Source: Acanthornis magna
Taxonomy: Eukaryota; Chordata; Aves; Passeriformes; Acanthizidae
NCBI GenBank assembly: GCA_036785705.1
Contig: JAWUZG010000138.1
Location: 3,348,501-3,412,500 of the forward strand
Direction of reading: 5' to 3'
DNA: 64,000 bases
Shown: positions 1-12,942 of the stretch, in pieces
Numbering within the stretch: the first letter of the stretch is position 1
How the letters are laid out: each line of letters starts with the position of its first letter
Program-made: the position numbers and the translations under genes
The notes under the pieces: model-generated
Databases searched by the model: none
The model's input: only the letters and a program-made list of their open reading frames with translations
Told to the model about the DNA's origin: nothing

Positions 1-1849
1 AGCGGCCGGGCCCTGGCACGGCGGCGCGGTCCCCTCCCCGGAGAGCCTCGGCGGGGCGGCCCGAGGGGACGGGGCTGCCCGGGCAGCGGCGAGCCCCGGG
101 CCGGCCTCCGCCCCCTCCCCTCCGCCCGCCCCTCTCCCCGCTTTGAATTCCTTGCCACCGAGCTGAATAAAAGTGGTTGTTGTAAATTGAATTAGTGCCT
201 GATTAATCTGCTCCCGGGCCTGCTAGCCCAGCGGGGCGTCTTTGGCAATGCAACCGCCTTCCCTGCAGGGCAGCGGGGCTCCGCAGCCTCCCTGCCCCCA
301 TCGCTCCCCCCGGACCCCCCCAGCCGCCCCCCCCCCCCAGCCCCGCCGCTCCCGGGATTTGTTAACTCTTCCCCGGGAAACAGCCCCTCCGTCCCGGTCC
401 CGGAGCCCTCCAGGCTCCTTCGCCGGGGGAAGAGCGGGGTGTGTGTGTGGGGATGCGGCCGGCCCGGGACTGGGGCGGCTGGTCCCGCTGGTCCCATCCG
501 AGCCACCCAGGGACTCGGCCGCGGCCCGGCACACCCGGGGGACACACGGACAGTCCCGGGACACCCCAGCCCCGGAGAAAGTTTTATCCCCGCTGCTGAA
601 TTGCGGCCCTATTTGCAGAACTGGGATGAGGGGTGTGTGCTCCCGTCCAGCTCTGGGAGGGCTCCTCACGGAGGGAGGGGGACAATCTAGACTAAACTGT
701 CCCGGCCCGTGGGGGTCAGGCCAGGAGAGAGGCTGAGGGACGCCCCGGGACATCGCTGCCCGGTGCGGGCTGTCCCCAGCGCGGCGGCCGCGGTTCCGGG
801 CGAGCCCGGCAGCGGCTGTGCGGACAACGGGGATGGGGATCCCCAGCCGGGAGCCCCAAGTTCGGGCCCGCAGACCCCTCCAGGTGCCTGCTAAGAGCGT
901 CTCCGTCCTTTCTGATCCCCCACTTCACTCGGCTGGCGCTTTTCCTTCGGCCACGCGTGTCCGGGACCAGCTCTCGCCGTGGGTTCCCTGTCCGCCTGTG
1001 CCGGGCCGTGCCAGGCCGGCAGAGGGACAGGGGGACGGCTCCTGTGCCCTAGGGGGACACTCGAGGCCGGCTCGGGGCGCAGCAGGTGCCGCTGCGAGGA
1101 CCCCGTTTCTCCGGGGAAAGACGAGGGTTTGGCCCCGGTTGCTCCCGAAGCTCCTGGACCCTCTCGCCGGCCCGACCGCGGCCCCGGGAATGCCTCGCTG
1201 CGCAGGGCAGGGCTGAAATTTCAGCTTTTCTTTAAAATCCGTGAGGGTTTTTCAAGGTTGCCCGCGGCCCCTCAAAACCCGCACGGTCCTTCACCGCCTC
1301 ACAGCAAAAATTGGGGTGAATAAAAAAAAACCTGGCCCCCGCTGAATTCCCCAGCAAAGCCGAGGTGCTGCCTAATCCCATTAGCAGGGTGTTAATTTAG
1401 CAACCTCCCGGCGCTGCCGAGCGGCTCTCCGTGCTGCCCGCCGGCGCTCCCGGGGCTGCGGCTCTCGCCTCCCGCCTGCCCTTCTCGCTGGGTTTGTTCG
1501 GTGTTTCACAACCCCCGGGGTTTGTAATGGCTCTTGCGGTCATTAACGTGATTTACTGAGGCTTTCTCCTCTAATTACCTCGCCCTCGAGCTATTAAATG
1601 CATGTAAGCAGCTCCGCGGGGACCGAGGCACAGCTCGCCGGGCCCCGGCCCGAGTCTGCCGGGCCCTTCCGTGGCAGGGGCCTGAGGCTGTCGGGGGAGG
1701 ATGGAACGGGGAATGCTCGGGGCACCGGGCCGTGCCCTCCACGGATCGCCCCCCACTTCAGGTTTGATTCTCCTGTCATGGAACAGCAGCCAGCCCCGGC
1801 CCTGTCCTGGCTCGGGAGGGGATGGATTCTTGCCGAAGTCAGCGCCGGT

Positions 1850-2060
1850 GTGACCCCAAAACATCTCCGGTACCTGCACCGGGGCCGGAGCACCGCTGGG
1901 ACCAGCACCGGAGCGTCTCCAGTACCTGCACCGGGAGCGGAGCATCTGTGGGATCTCCGATACCACACCGGGAGCGGAGCATCGCCGGTATCTGCACCGG
2001 GAACGAAACACCGCTGGGACCACACCGGAGCATCTCCAGTCCTCCGGGTCCCTGCCCGGG
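1850..2060. repeat. Imperfect GC-rich minisatellite
   Basis: Variants of CTGCACCGGGAGCGGAGCAT recur at about 1874, 1926, 1961 and 1992, and CACCGCTGGGACC recurs at about 1891 and 2010. Copies are irregularly spaced and diverged. The array lies inside the CpG island and produces several overlapping open frames that are not genes. Confidence 0.6.
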
Positions 2061-2434
2061 AGCGCGGCCGGCCCACGTGCGGGCCCGGCGGCACACGGCC
2101 GGGCCGGGGCAGGGCAGAGCGTCCCCGTTCCCAGCGTTTGGGCCGGGAGAGGCCCGGGGACGGAGAGCCGGGAAGGACTTTATTTCAGCCGCACCGGGGG
2201 CAGCGGGAAAGGCGGCCCCGGCGCTCGGAGCCTGTTTTAAAAGTCAAATGGCTTTGGGTGCCGGAGCTCGTCCTCTTCCCCGGGAACAATGCTCTGCTCC
2301 TCGCCCACCTCCCCCTGCACCGCCCGGCTTTGGGGAAGGGAGGGGGAAAACCCGAGCGGCTCTTCTCCTGCTCGGCTCTCGGGGGGCCGTTCCCCGGCGG
2401 GACCGGGAGCGGCTGGAAAAGCAGAGAAGACCCG

Positions 2435-2640
2435 GGTTGAAATAATCAGGAGCGATTTATTCCCCTGGAGTGACAGTTCTTTTGAGCAGTTGCCGAATGG
2501 CAGTTTCTGTCTTTCTGAAAGCTTTTCTTCCAGATTCTGTTCAGATTAGGCTGGGGAGATGAATGAGGCCATTATCCAGCCCAGTAGCTATTCTGAAATG
2601 CCAAATTAATTACCAAGGGCTAAATCAAGGCGATGGGGGC
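2435..2640. promoter_or_regulatory. AT-rich block, candidate conserved non-coding element
   Basis: A sharply AT-richer stretch inside the CpG island carries AATAATCAGG, CCAAATTAATTACC and GGCTAAATCAAGG. Homeodomain, PBX/MEIS-like and TCF-like cores are crowded. No coding potential is seen. Conservation is only inferred from composition. Confidence 0.4.
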
Positions 2641-3249
2641 TGGAGGGGAGAGGGGGGCGGCGGTTTGAGGTGTGAAAATATCTCCGCGATCTTTTAAACA
2701 CGGGCACGGTGGGCGGCCCGAGGTGCTCCCCTCAAACTCCCCAAACTCCGCTCCGCAAGCAAATCCCGCAAACTCCGCTCCGGGGACAGCGGCGGCCGGA
2801 GCCGGGCGGAGACAGCGAGGAGATGCCGCGGGGTCCCGCTCCGGTGCCCCTTCCCCGGCTCCGGCACGACCCCGCCGCATGTCTCACCTCCGGCGGGGCC
2901 GCCGGGCTCCGCGGGGCTCCGGGCGGGGCTGAAGGGGGTCGCAGCCTCAGCCGAGGCCGCTTGTGCCGCTCAGGGCTCCGGCAGCCCCTCCGGGCTCTCG
3001 CCGTCACCTCCCCGCTCCCCGCCGCAGGGACTCTCCGTCACCTGTGCGCCGCTCCCGGGGCGCACGAGGGAGCAGCCCCGCTCCCCCCAAAGCCGTTTGC
3101 AGCGCTTTAGCAGAAGCCGAGCCGCCGCAGGGCGAGCCTGGGGCATTCCCGAATTCCCTCAGCTCCGAAGGGCCGGCTCGGGGATGCGAGAAGGGATCAG
3201 CCGGTCCCTTCTTTGCGATGCGAGAGGGAAGGGTGAGGGCTAGGGACTG

Positions 3250-6200
3250 TGAGGGGATGCTGATCCATAACTTGGTTCGCATTGCCTGGCTTGGAGGGTC
3301 ATAGAAACACCGCGGAGAAAAGGGAGAAGGACCGGTCCCAAGAGAATTCGGGAAGAAGGCACCGCTGGCTCTTCCCGGACCGATGTCTCTCTGCCAGCCC
3401 AGATCACGACATTTGCACATGACATTTAATCCTCCACCCTCAAGCTCGTTGGCTCCCGGCAGGCAGTTATTGTTATTATTGTCGCTCTAATATTTACGCT
3501 TTGCTCCCAAACAAGTGTAATTTCCCCGATCACTTTGTAGCTCCTTGGCCCCTAATCCAGTTGTCCTTTCAATTCCCGGGACACCACACTTCTGGCTCCT
3601 CTCATTCAGGAGGAAAAAAAAAAATTGAACGAATTTGACACAAAAAGTAAACATTTAGGGAATGTCGGGTCAAGCCTGACTATCAGTTTGGGATGGGGAA
3701 GAACTGGACACGGGGCTGATGCTGAATCTTCTGCAAATGCCCACGATCGGTGGGGGACATCCCGGCTCACCCCGGGCAGCAGCGAGTGCAGAGCCAGGCA
3801 AGACTTTTCCTCGCACTAGACAGCCCTTGCAAACGAGGAATAAGCAACGAGGAGATTTCCCAGGGCTGAGAAGTGGGCTGGAGAAGGAATCAAGCCTTTA
3901 ATGTAAATTGGCCGTGGCTGGCAGAGACCACTGAACACTGGGCTATTCAGCATCTCTGTGAACCTCTAATGATCAACTCGGTTTTCAATTAAACACCCAC
4001 AATTGCCACCAAGTGAGATAAGCCTCCGGAATACTATATTTTCTCTTGCAAAATGTTTTCTTTAGGGCAGGCAGGCTGGGAAGCTCAGTGAGTAATATTT
4101 GATTTATTTTCAGCGGAACAGCAGGACACCCAGAAGCCAGGAGAGCTCCCGGCTGGCCCAAACAGGAGCCAGAAAGGCTCAAGACTCGCAGGTGGATTCA
4201 GTCGCCGCAGCACTGCAGGTCCCAGATATTCGCAGGAAAACAGGGGCACTCCTTGATGGTAAAATTGTTAAACCCTTTGATTTATTTGTGTGCTTCCCTA
4301 CAGAAACAATGGCTTCGTTTGGATGGGTGCAGATGGAGCACAACGAAAATAAGGCAGCTCGGGCTGGGAAATGCTGCATGTGCTGGACACACTGCCCAGG
4401 TCTCACCCAGGGAAAAGGGGATATTGTATGGCACAGTCCAGGAACACACCCAGACCCTCCAGACCTCAGCTCCCCCTGCACCCCAAAAAAGGCTGCCCTA
4501 CATTTTCAAGCTGTTTTCAAGTCAAAATTACTTTTCTGAGCAATACATTACAGGGATGGGACAAGAGGGACATGGTGACCTTACAACAATGTTCTGAGCT
4601 CTGGCGGGAAAAAATACCCGAACTGGGAGCTTGGTCCACTGGGAACGCTCCAGCATAGCTGGAGAAACCTCCCTGAATGAATTGATGGAGACCTGGCAGG
4701 ACCCCCTGCACTGATGGAAGGAATACCCCTGTGTGTTCCTGCAACCCCAGTTTCATGGTTCTGGAGGACTCTGCTGCCAGGCTGAGGTGTGGGAGATGCA
4801 GGGTGAAGGAGGAGGCAGATTCCTGCACAAGCTTTGCTGGGGATCAGGGTGGAGAGGAGGGGATGGAGACATGCAGTTTATTCAGTAAAATGTTTAATTC
4901 AGAGAGACTTCACTGAGGTTTTGGTGCCACTCTGCAGGTCTTGCTTTTAGACGACCAAAGCACTCACCTGGATCTCAGGGGACTTGAAGCAAGTCCATCC
5001 ATTTCAAAGGACTTCGTACTCCACTGTTTTTAGGACTATTCCCTTTATATCGAATATTTGTGGGTCTGACGGAGGGACATCAGAACAATTCACAAATCCC
5101 CACCTCCCCAAGGCCCCCGGGCCTAAGAGCCCACCCAGCCCAGCTCCCACACCCTGCCAGAATGTTTTGGGGACTCAGAGTGAGCATCCCTGCCCCAAAG
5201 CACCCATCTTTGACCCCACAGCCCATTTTGCACAGGAGTTCAGTGTCCCCACTCCAGCTGCCCCTTCACTCCCCATGAAAGGAGGATTTGGGGCTTGCTG
5301 ACTTTCCCCTCTGTGCTGGTTGGGCACAGTCGCGGCTCAGAGGACTCAAACGCCTTCTCAGCAGCCAGGATCTGGCTGTTCCTCGGGCAGAGGGATGTCC
5401 CCAGCACCGCGGAGGAGCGTGGCACGGATCCCCCCTCATTTACACAGCACACGGAGCACAGGAAGACACTCGCGGTGGGCTCCTCAGGGGCAATCTGACC
5501 TCCAGAGCCATCAATCGTCCTCAACATCTTCTTTTTATTATTCCTAGTTTTTCTCGCAAGTGCTGTGGCTCTGCAGGGAGCAAAGGAAAGTTTCTTTGCT
5601 TCCTGCAGAAAAGGAGTGAAGCCGAGCCACGAGCTGAGCAGGACTTCCTTGCCTGGCACTGCCTGACAGCAGCTCGGGGGAGTCCTGGGCTCCTTTGGGA
5701 GGAAACCAGCCTGGGGTTTTCAAACCCAGCTGGGATTTGAAATCACCCACCCCTGGGTCGTGCTGGGGAGGATAATAGCAAACAAAGTTTTTTCCTTTTG
5801 ATTTGAGCTCAGTATTACTCAGAGAAAATCGATCCCTTTATTCACTGCCTTGAGCTGCTTTAGGAAAATCTGAGCAACAATTCCAACACAAGAGCTCTGG
5901 TGCTGAGGGAGTGCAGGTGGAGAGGGCCAAACTTGTCCAGAGCAAAGAGAGATCAGGCAGGGCAGGGAAACCCAGCTGTGCTAAGGGCAGGGACAGTGCA
6001 GTGAGCAGTGCACCGCGGTCCTTTAAAATAACAAATATTCCTTCAAAATAGTTAATTTGAGGAGAGACTGCTTCTCACGTACATTAGAGAATTATTTGCT
6101 GGGAACAGTGAACACTCTCAGTATCAGTCCAGTGTGGGACTTTCTTTGGCTTTGACATAAGAAACTGTCTCATGTAGAGATTTTCTGCCTCAACAGAGAT

Positions 6201-6900
6201 CATTTAGGAGAACCCAGGATCACAGTTTTATAAGGGACCTGAGGAAGGTCATGGAGCTGAAACCCTGAGCTTCTTAGTGGGAATATTCCTCCCCACTGAA
6301 GCAGAATACAGTCGTGAAAAAGGTGAAAAAGGAATTCGATCTCCTTAAGCTGGTGTAAGGTAAAGTTGGAACCTGGTCTGGGCTCTCAGGGGAGAGGGAG
6401 GGTGTGTGGGAGAGGCTGGGGCCAGGGCAGGCAGGGCTGGGTGGATTTCAGCTACCTAAGGAGCAGGATTGTGGAAACACGGATCCCCAGAGCCTCTGGA
6501 TTCCCAGCTCTCAGTAACTCCCTTTGCCAGATAATTAACTCTTCTCCAACATCCCCTCTGCAGTGACAAGTGGGCTCATGGGACTCAGCTCCGATTGCAG
6601 CTGGGGCAGTCCTGGGGCAGGCTCTGTTTCAGCATTGCAGAGGAAGGGGGTGTTTTGTTGCTTTCTTTGTTTAAAAGTAATAAAAAAAAATATATTCCAG
6701 AAAGCATCCTGTTCCCTGAGGGAAGAAGTGGGGGATTTGCAGGGATTGAGCCAGCGAGGCTGGGGCAGGGCAAAGAGGGTCATGCAACAGCCCCATCCAG
6801 GCTTTGGGTTTGTATCTTCTGAAGGAAAGTGTCCTCTGGATGTCAGACGGGGCACGGGGAGTCCTGGGGCCTTCCTGACACCCCAAAATCACGGGAGGCT
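3250..6900. other. Intergenic DNA, no gene seen
   Basis: CpG density drops after 3250. AT-rich patches at about 3415-3570 (GTTATTGTTATTATTGTC and TAATATTTACG), 3900-4110 and 6000-6250 look like possible regulatory elements. No exon with a recognisable product and no clear transposon was found. Confidence 0.5.
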
Positions 6901-7870
6901 GTGGAGAGGGTGCTGGGAGCGAGCCCTGGCCCGGCCCTGAGCAGAGCCCTGGCGCCGGTCGGGATGTGTTTTCCAGGACCTCACCCAGGGCGCTGCGCAG
7001 CGTTCGGGCCGCTTTTGGCAGCCATCCTAACCTAATTATAATTAAGGATGTATTAAGCGGGGATGAAGTGGCCTTCGAGTGGCTATAACCTTCTAAAGGG
7101 GGACTTGGGGAGAGGCGGCGGGAGCGGCTCCGGCCGAGCACTGAGGTGTCCTGGGAGCCCGGACGGGGCTTGGGGGACGGGGCCAACAATTCCGTCGGAG
7201 AAACACTCCCCTGCCTCCTCCCAGGACACAGAGCGCTCATCCCGCTCCATCCCAGGGCTGGGTTCATGCCGAGACGCCCCTACCCAGCGCAGTCCCTGCC
7301 GGGGCTGGGCTGAGCTCCGCAGCTTTCTCTCGGCGCTGTCTCCGCACTTGCGGCCGTCACCAGCGCCATTAATCAGCGTCGTGCCCATGCCAAGGCAGGG
7401 GGCACGGATGGATCGGAGCCCCGCACGGCACCCCCTGCACATCGTCCCCTCGTGCTGGGGGTCCGCACCGTCCCAAAGCCAGCCGGGCTCCCCTGCCCCG
7501 CTGCCGCCGGCGGGCACCGCCCCGGCCCCGGCCCGGCCCCGGCGGCTCCTCGCGGGGCTGGAGCAGCTGGGGAGCGCTTGTTTGCCCAGCCGAATTCCTC
7601 GCTGTCGACTGCTGCTCAGCGGCACCGTCGCCTGCCTGGAAGCCGATCCCGCCGCGCACGCCCCGGCGTGCCCGAGCCGCGGGAGTGCCGGAGCAGAGCG
7701 CATGGGAAGCACGGAGGGGAGGGGATTGAGAGAAGGCAAAGGGACAGCTCTGTTTTCAATTCTGTTTCCCCAGATATTGCGCAGAGAATGCTGCTCACAG
7801 CCTTGGGAAAGCTCTTTGCTGTCCGCGGTAAGACAGGCTGATCCGAACTTCAGCCGGGGTGGCCGCAGGT
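6900..7870. promoter_or_regulatory. Second CpG island, no gene recognised
   Basis: CpG-dense DNA includes GGCGGGAGCGGCTCCGGCCG (about 7114) and CCCCGGCCCCGGCCCGGCCC (about 7521). AT motifs ATTATAATTAAGG (about 7036) and CCATTAATCAGCG (about 7365) are embedded. A 308-codon + strand frame (7063-7989) has no recognisable domain and is probably stop-poor background. It could be an orphan CpG island acting as an enhancer or a lncRNA promoter. Confidence 0.5.
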
Positions 7871-10027
7871 CATCCCTGCTCCCGATGCCTCAGGAACGAG
7901 GGGGAGGACAAGGTAAAACTCTTTTTTCTGACCCTTCCCTCCATGGCTCCAGTAACCCGTGCTGTTTTTCAGTGCTCATCTTGTGCTAGAGAAAAGCAAA
8001 CCCATTCTCCCAGCACAGTGCCTGCTTTGGGTTCTGCTGGATCCTTATTTCCAGGATCGTGAGTGTCCCGGCCACCCCGATGGATGCACACAGACACTTC
8101 CCATGGGATTTCAGCTGCAAACACCTCCATCCATCAAACGCTGCTCCAGGACCTCACTTCCCGCATCGCTGCCCCCTGACACAGGTCCCCATGTCATTTG
8201 GTGGCATCGTTAAGTGTGTGGTGACACATGCAGTAAAATGACACTGCTGTGAGGGTTAATGTGGGGTGTGAGCTGTTCCCGGGGCACCCCAAATGCACAG
8301 ACAATTCTGCACTGCCTGAGACCTGGAGATATCTGGAACACATCCACCTGGCTGGCCTCTGATAAACCAGAGCGTGAGGTTTGTAATCATCTGGTTTAAA
8401 CACACAGATTTGCAGATTTAAGCCTGGACCCTTTGATGGCACCTCAGAGGCTTTGCTGAGCATGGAGTGGCTCCACTATAAATGTGAATTAAAACACCAG
8501 GATGAAACTGGCCACTGGGAATGGTGCAAAATGGGTCGAAGTTTAAGGATTTATGGGCGCCTGAGGGCCTGTGGGTGCCTCCTGACTGGAGGAGTCCTGC
8601 CCTTGCTGTGGTCCTCAGTCAGAACCACCTGTGCCCACCTGGGCACCTCCCCTCGTCCTGCCTGCCCTGCTACCCCTACAGAAGGGCTGAGGATGGGCTG
8701 CTCTAGGGGTTTGCTGGCAGACCCAACATCCTGGGCTCTTAAAAAAGCTCCCAAATTCTTTGTGTTCCCTCGGTGGCCATGATGCAGTTTGGCAGCCCAA
8801 GAGGGGCTGGGAAGCCTTTTCCCACCAGGGCTTGGGAACACACCATGCTCACAGCTGTTTCTCCAGGCAGGCAGTTCTCCCTGCTGGCAGCTCCCCAGTT
8901 TGGTGACCGCTTTGCTGAACCCAGACTGGCTGGGAAACTCTCAGACATCCTCCACTGCCAGTTTCCTGGTGGGCAGGTCCTTCCTTTTCCACCCTGGCAC
9001 CTCAAATCACTGTACAAAGAGATGTGGCTGCCTGCTCCATCCCCTTTCCCTGCCCTTTGCTCCTTCCCTGGGAGTTATTCCAGCCTGGGATCTGCAGGTG
9101 AGCGGGCTGGTGGGAATCTCCAAAAGTGCTCTTATGGACAGAGCTTGCTTTCCCAAAGCTCCCAGCATCCTTTCAGCTGCATCCCTCTGGAAAAGCCCTT
9201 GAAGCCAATCTCAAAATTCAATCTCTGAAGTCAGTGTGAGGCCAGCAGTGGCTCCTGTGCTGGAGTGGGAGGTGAATTCTGGCATAGGAAGGGTTCACTG
9301 CCCCTGGGAGGTTTCTCCTGGGGATTTTGCATGCAGAGGGCCTGTGCTGGGGGTAGTTCAGGGGATGGGCACTGACAGTTCCCTATCTCCTGCATATTCC
9401 CAGCAGCTGCCAGGTCAGGTCGTCTCCTGGCCTTTGCTGGAAGCATCTCTGGCTGATGGCGGCACCAGGACTTCGTTCTTTTGGACAAAGTGGGATGGCC
9501 CCAAACCTTCCCCTCGAAGGCAGCGATGACCTCAAACTGCTGCTCCCTCAATGTCTCCTTTCCCAGGTGCCCCCTGCCTGTGCAGCCAATTCATCCCTGA
9601 AGGCACCTAGAGCCATCCCTGGGCAGGACAGACCTGCCCTGGCTGCCCAGCCTGGCTCTGTCCCACTTCCAGCCTCTTTTCTTTGGGCTGGGTGACATCT
9701 CTGTCCCACTTTTCCCATTTACCCGAGGCTGAGATAAACTCTGTCCACAAATTCCATTTTCTCCTCCCAGCTGATCTGGGCACATTATTCAGATGCCTGC
9801 AGAGGACATGGAGTTTGTCACCTGGATAAGGTGCAGGACAAACATCCCTCTCCCATTTCAGCTCATCCCAAGGTGCATCTGCAGTGGATATGCACGGGGT
9901 GATTATTTTTATTGAAAACAAGCAGGGAAAAAAGGAAATTCACGGAAAGAAACGATCCACGGGAGCTCACCCTGAGGCCCTACTGCCATCTACTGGGGTC
10001 CCAGCGCCGAGCCCTCTGTTCCGGCCC

Positions 10028-10077
10028 GGGATGGGGATGGGGATGGGGATGGGGATGGGGATGGGGATGGGGATGGG
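10028..10077. repeat. (GGGGAT)n microsatellite, about 8 copies
   Basis: A pure run of GGGGAT units is visible. Each unit has a run of four G on the + strand, so G-quadruplex formation is possible. The open frames through it (GMGMGM and PHPHPH) are artefacts. Confidence 0.95.
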
Positions 10078-12816
10078 TCGTGTCAGGGTGGAGGGACACC
10101 CCTAGAGGGCCGGAAGGGGAGGGAATCCCCCGTCCTTGTTTTTCTAGATCTGGTCCTCTCCTGCTGCAGCCTCCTTTGGGAGCAAAACCTCTGGAGAGGC
10201 CAAACAGCCCCAAGGATCCCAGCTGAGCAGCTTGGCTGTCCCTTGCTGCTCTGAGGTGTCCCTTGCTCCTCTGGGCTGTCCCTTGCAGAAGTGTTTTGCC
10301 CCTGGATTTGGGAAGGCAGAGCCCAGCTCCCGGGAGGTGCAGGAATCTGTGTTTTCTACTTAGATTTTCTGATTTACACCTGATTTATACCTCGATCACC
10401 ATAAAATGTGCATCCAAAAGTGGAGGGGCAGCGGCAGTGACGGGGACAGGACATGGCTGGGTGGTGCTGCCTCGGTGCCCTCGTGGCTCCCTGGTGACAG
10501 GGCTGTGAGCTGGCGAAGGAGCACAAACCACAGCTGCTCTGGGCTCACAGCAGCCTTGGAACGCTGCCACCTCCACCCCTGGATGTGTGGCTGCCCAGAA
10601 GGCGTCCAGCTGTCCCCAGACCTGCGGGTAGCACAGCAGAGGGCCAGTGTGGAGCCAGCTCCAGGGATTTCCCAGATTTATTCAGTCTCATCGGGACCTG
10701 GAGCAAGTCCTGGTTATGATCACATCTGCACCGGCAGTGCCCACAGCAGGCTCCAGAATCCAGGTGTTAACATCTGGGGTACTTTGGGAAGTGGAAGGTG
10801 CTGCTGGTTCTGGAGGCTCAGACGTGACTGGGGGAGAGGGCTGAGGGTCACCACCGTCACATACCCCAGGACCCACCGAATTTCACACCTTCACATCGTC
10901 CCTCCTCCGGCCTAACCCAGGACGGCTGCCAGAGGCAGGGCAGTCCCTGGGAAGTGTTTTCCAGGGATTCATCGCCCAGCTGGGTGCGTAGGGGCGGCTG
11001 AGCTGCACCCCCGAGGGATGTTGAACCCTCTCCATCAGTGCAGTTCTCCGGCAGGACACGGGGTGGAAACCTCAGCCCACGGGAAAGGCGCTCCCAGCCG
11101 GGCTCTGCCCAGGGCCCTGCTCCTTCCGGGGCCGCCGGCGCTCCTCCTGGTCCCGGAGGGTGATCTGGACAGGAATCCCCTGCTGTCAGGGCAGGGAGCT
11201 CAGAAAAGTGAGGCAAGGGTGTTCCAGCTTCGGCTGAATCCCGCCCGGAGCCGGGGGTGAGCAGAGCTGGGAATGCCGGCAGCCCCGGGGCTGTGGGCAC
11301 CGAGGGACCGAGGCCCGGGCAGGGTTTGGGCACAGAGACCACCACAAGGTCAGCACTGTGAGAAGGGCTCTCCTCCAGAAGGCACCGGCAAGAAGAGAGC
11401 TCATTGGACTAATTAGCACCAGGGCGGTTGGGACTGGCATTGGGAAAGGCTTTCCAGCAGTAAGGACTGAGCTGGGCTGGCTTTGCTGGGGATGCTGGGG
11501 ATCCCTGATCCGTGGTGGGCCTGGGAACAGGGCAGACAAGTGTCTGTGAGAGCTCTGCCTTGGTGCAGGGGATGGCTCCTCTCGCTTTCCAGCCCAGCCC
11601 TGATTTCTGCATCCCTTTCTTGTCATTCCCTGTTTCTCCTGGAGGAAAAGAGCTCCCCATCTTCTTCCACAGCTCTGCCTCATCCACTGGGCCCTCGGAG
11701 GGCCACCAGCCACAGACAGCTTGGAATCCCAATCCCAGAGTGCCGTGGCCACGAGGGCAGGACGGGGTCCGGCTCCTTCTATAATTCCCACCACAACTGG
11801 TGATGTTACAGTGGGAATAGCTTTGGTTTTACTGCAGCAAATTTTTACTCAGACTTTAGCTCAGCTTCATTCTCCCTGTGAGAGGTGTGGATGCTTCCAG
11901 CAATCTTCCATGTGGCTTGGAGCATGGACAGGTCAGAGACTGAAACAGGAATGGTCCCGAGGGTGCAGGATGTATCAGCCACAGCAGGACCTGCTGCAGG
12001 GCAGATGGAAACTGAGGCATGGGGGGCTGAGGGACCTGCTCATGTCCCCAGGGTGGAGGTGGCAGTGTGGGCAGCTGAACTGTGCGATCCCAAATCAGAA
12101 CCAGACTCTCTCTGGGAAAGAAGCACCTGAGAAAAGAGGTGGAAGAAATCCAGAATTTAATGAGGGTTTGAGCTGGGCACCCCAAGCCCTTGCACAGGAG
12201 GACAGAAAAATGCAGATCAGACTCGTCTGCCCAAAGTGTGACAGCTCTGGAGCCCTCCCAGCCCAGAACTGGCCAGAAAACCTTTGACACCTCAACAGAT
12301 TGGGTCACGTAAAGTTCTATTGTCACCTCCTCCACGCGAGGTGGAAGGGGAACCTCCAGGGTGAGGTCTGCCCGCACTGAGGTCTCTGGCCCAGTTTCAT
12401 TTCTCAAGGGCTGTGGAAGAGTCTGTCAGGATCCTCTGAGCTCGCACTGAGAAATGAAAAACACAAGTTGTGGGGAAAACCAGAGAGCAAAAGGTTCCCT
12501 TTTCAGTGACCCTGCTTCCCCTTTCCTCTGAGGGACAGGCAGTGGGGAGAGGCTGCAGAGCTGCTCCGCCGGGGCTGGGATTCTCTATTACTGTGGGAAC
12601 GCAGGGAGAGGGAAGCCATGGGCTCACCTGGAGCCTGGGCAGCCCCAGCAGCACACAGCAGCCTCGGGTCTGTGTAAGGGCAGAGTCAGCCACCCCAAAT
12701 CTGAGGGAAACCCTCAGTCAGAGCACCCTGTGGCGATGTGCTGGCTGCAGTCTGCAGTGCCTGGCCTGTGTGTAGAGCTGGTGACTTTATGGCATTTTGG
12801 CTTTTGTGGGGGGAGC

Positions 12817-12838
12817 TGATTGATTGATTGATTGATTC
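12817..12838. repeat. (TGAT)n microsatellite
   Basis: Five tandem TGAT/GATT units. Confidence 0.9.
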
Positions 12839-12942
12839 CCAGTGTGTGGTGTGGGGTGAGTTGTGTCACAGAGTGTGTGTGGGTGTGGAGCACACAGCAA
12901 TGGGAACGAGACCGTGATGAACTGAAGTGTAAGGAGAACTTC

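Larger units (their letters stand above)
1..3250. promoter_or_regulatory. Large CpG island, probably the NTN1-side promoter flank
   Basis: This 3.2-kb region is very rich in CpG and contains AT-rich islands (about 141-215, 1370-1420, 1500-1610, 2435-2640) with TAAT/ATTA cores, a pattern typical of developmental gene promoters. In human and other vertebrates NTN1 lies head-to-head with PIK3R5, so NTN1 would be transcribed leftwards from near here. No netrin signal peptide or laminin-N domain codons were found on either strand, so only flank or a non-coding exon can be present. Open frames here are stop-poor GC DNA and not genes. Confidence 0.7.

Noticed and set aside
1..3250. Netrin-1 coding exon
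   Set aside because: I looked on both strands for netrin signal peptide and laminin-N motifs and saw none. Only promoter flank can be argued.
7063..7989. 308-codon + strand frame in the CpG island
   Set aside because: GC-rich stop-poor DNA with Pro/Ser/Gly/Arg bias and no recognisable domain; opposing frames are equally long.
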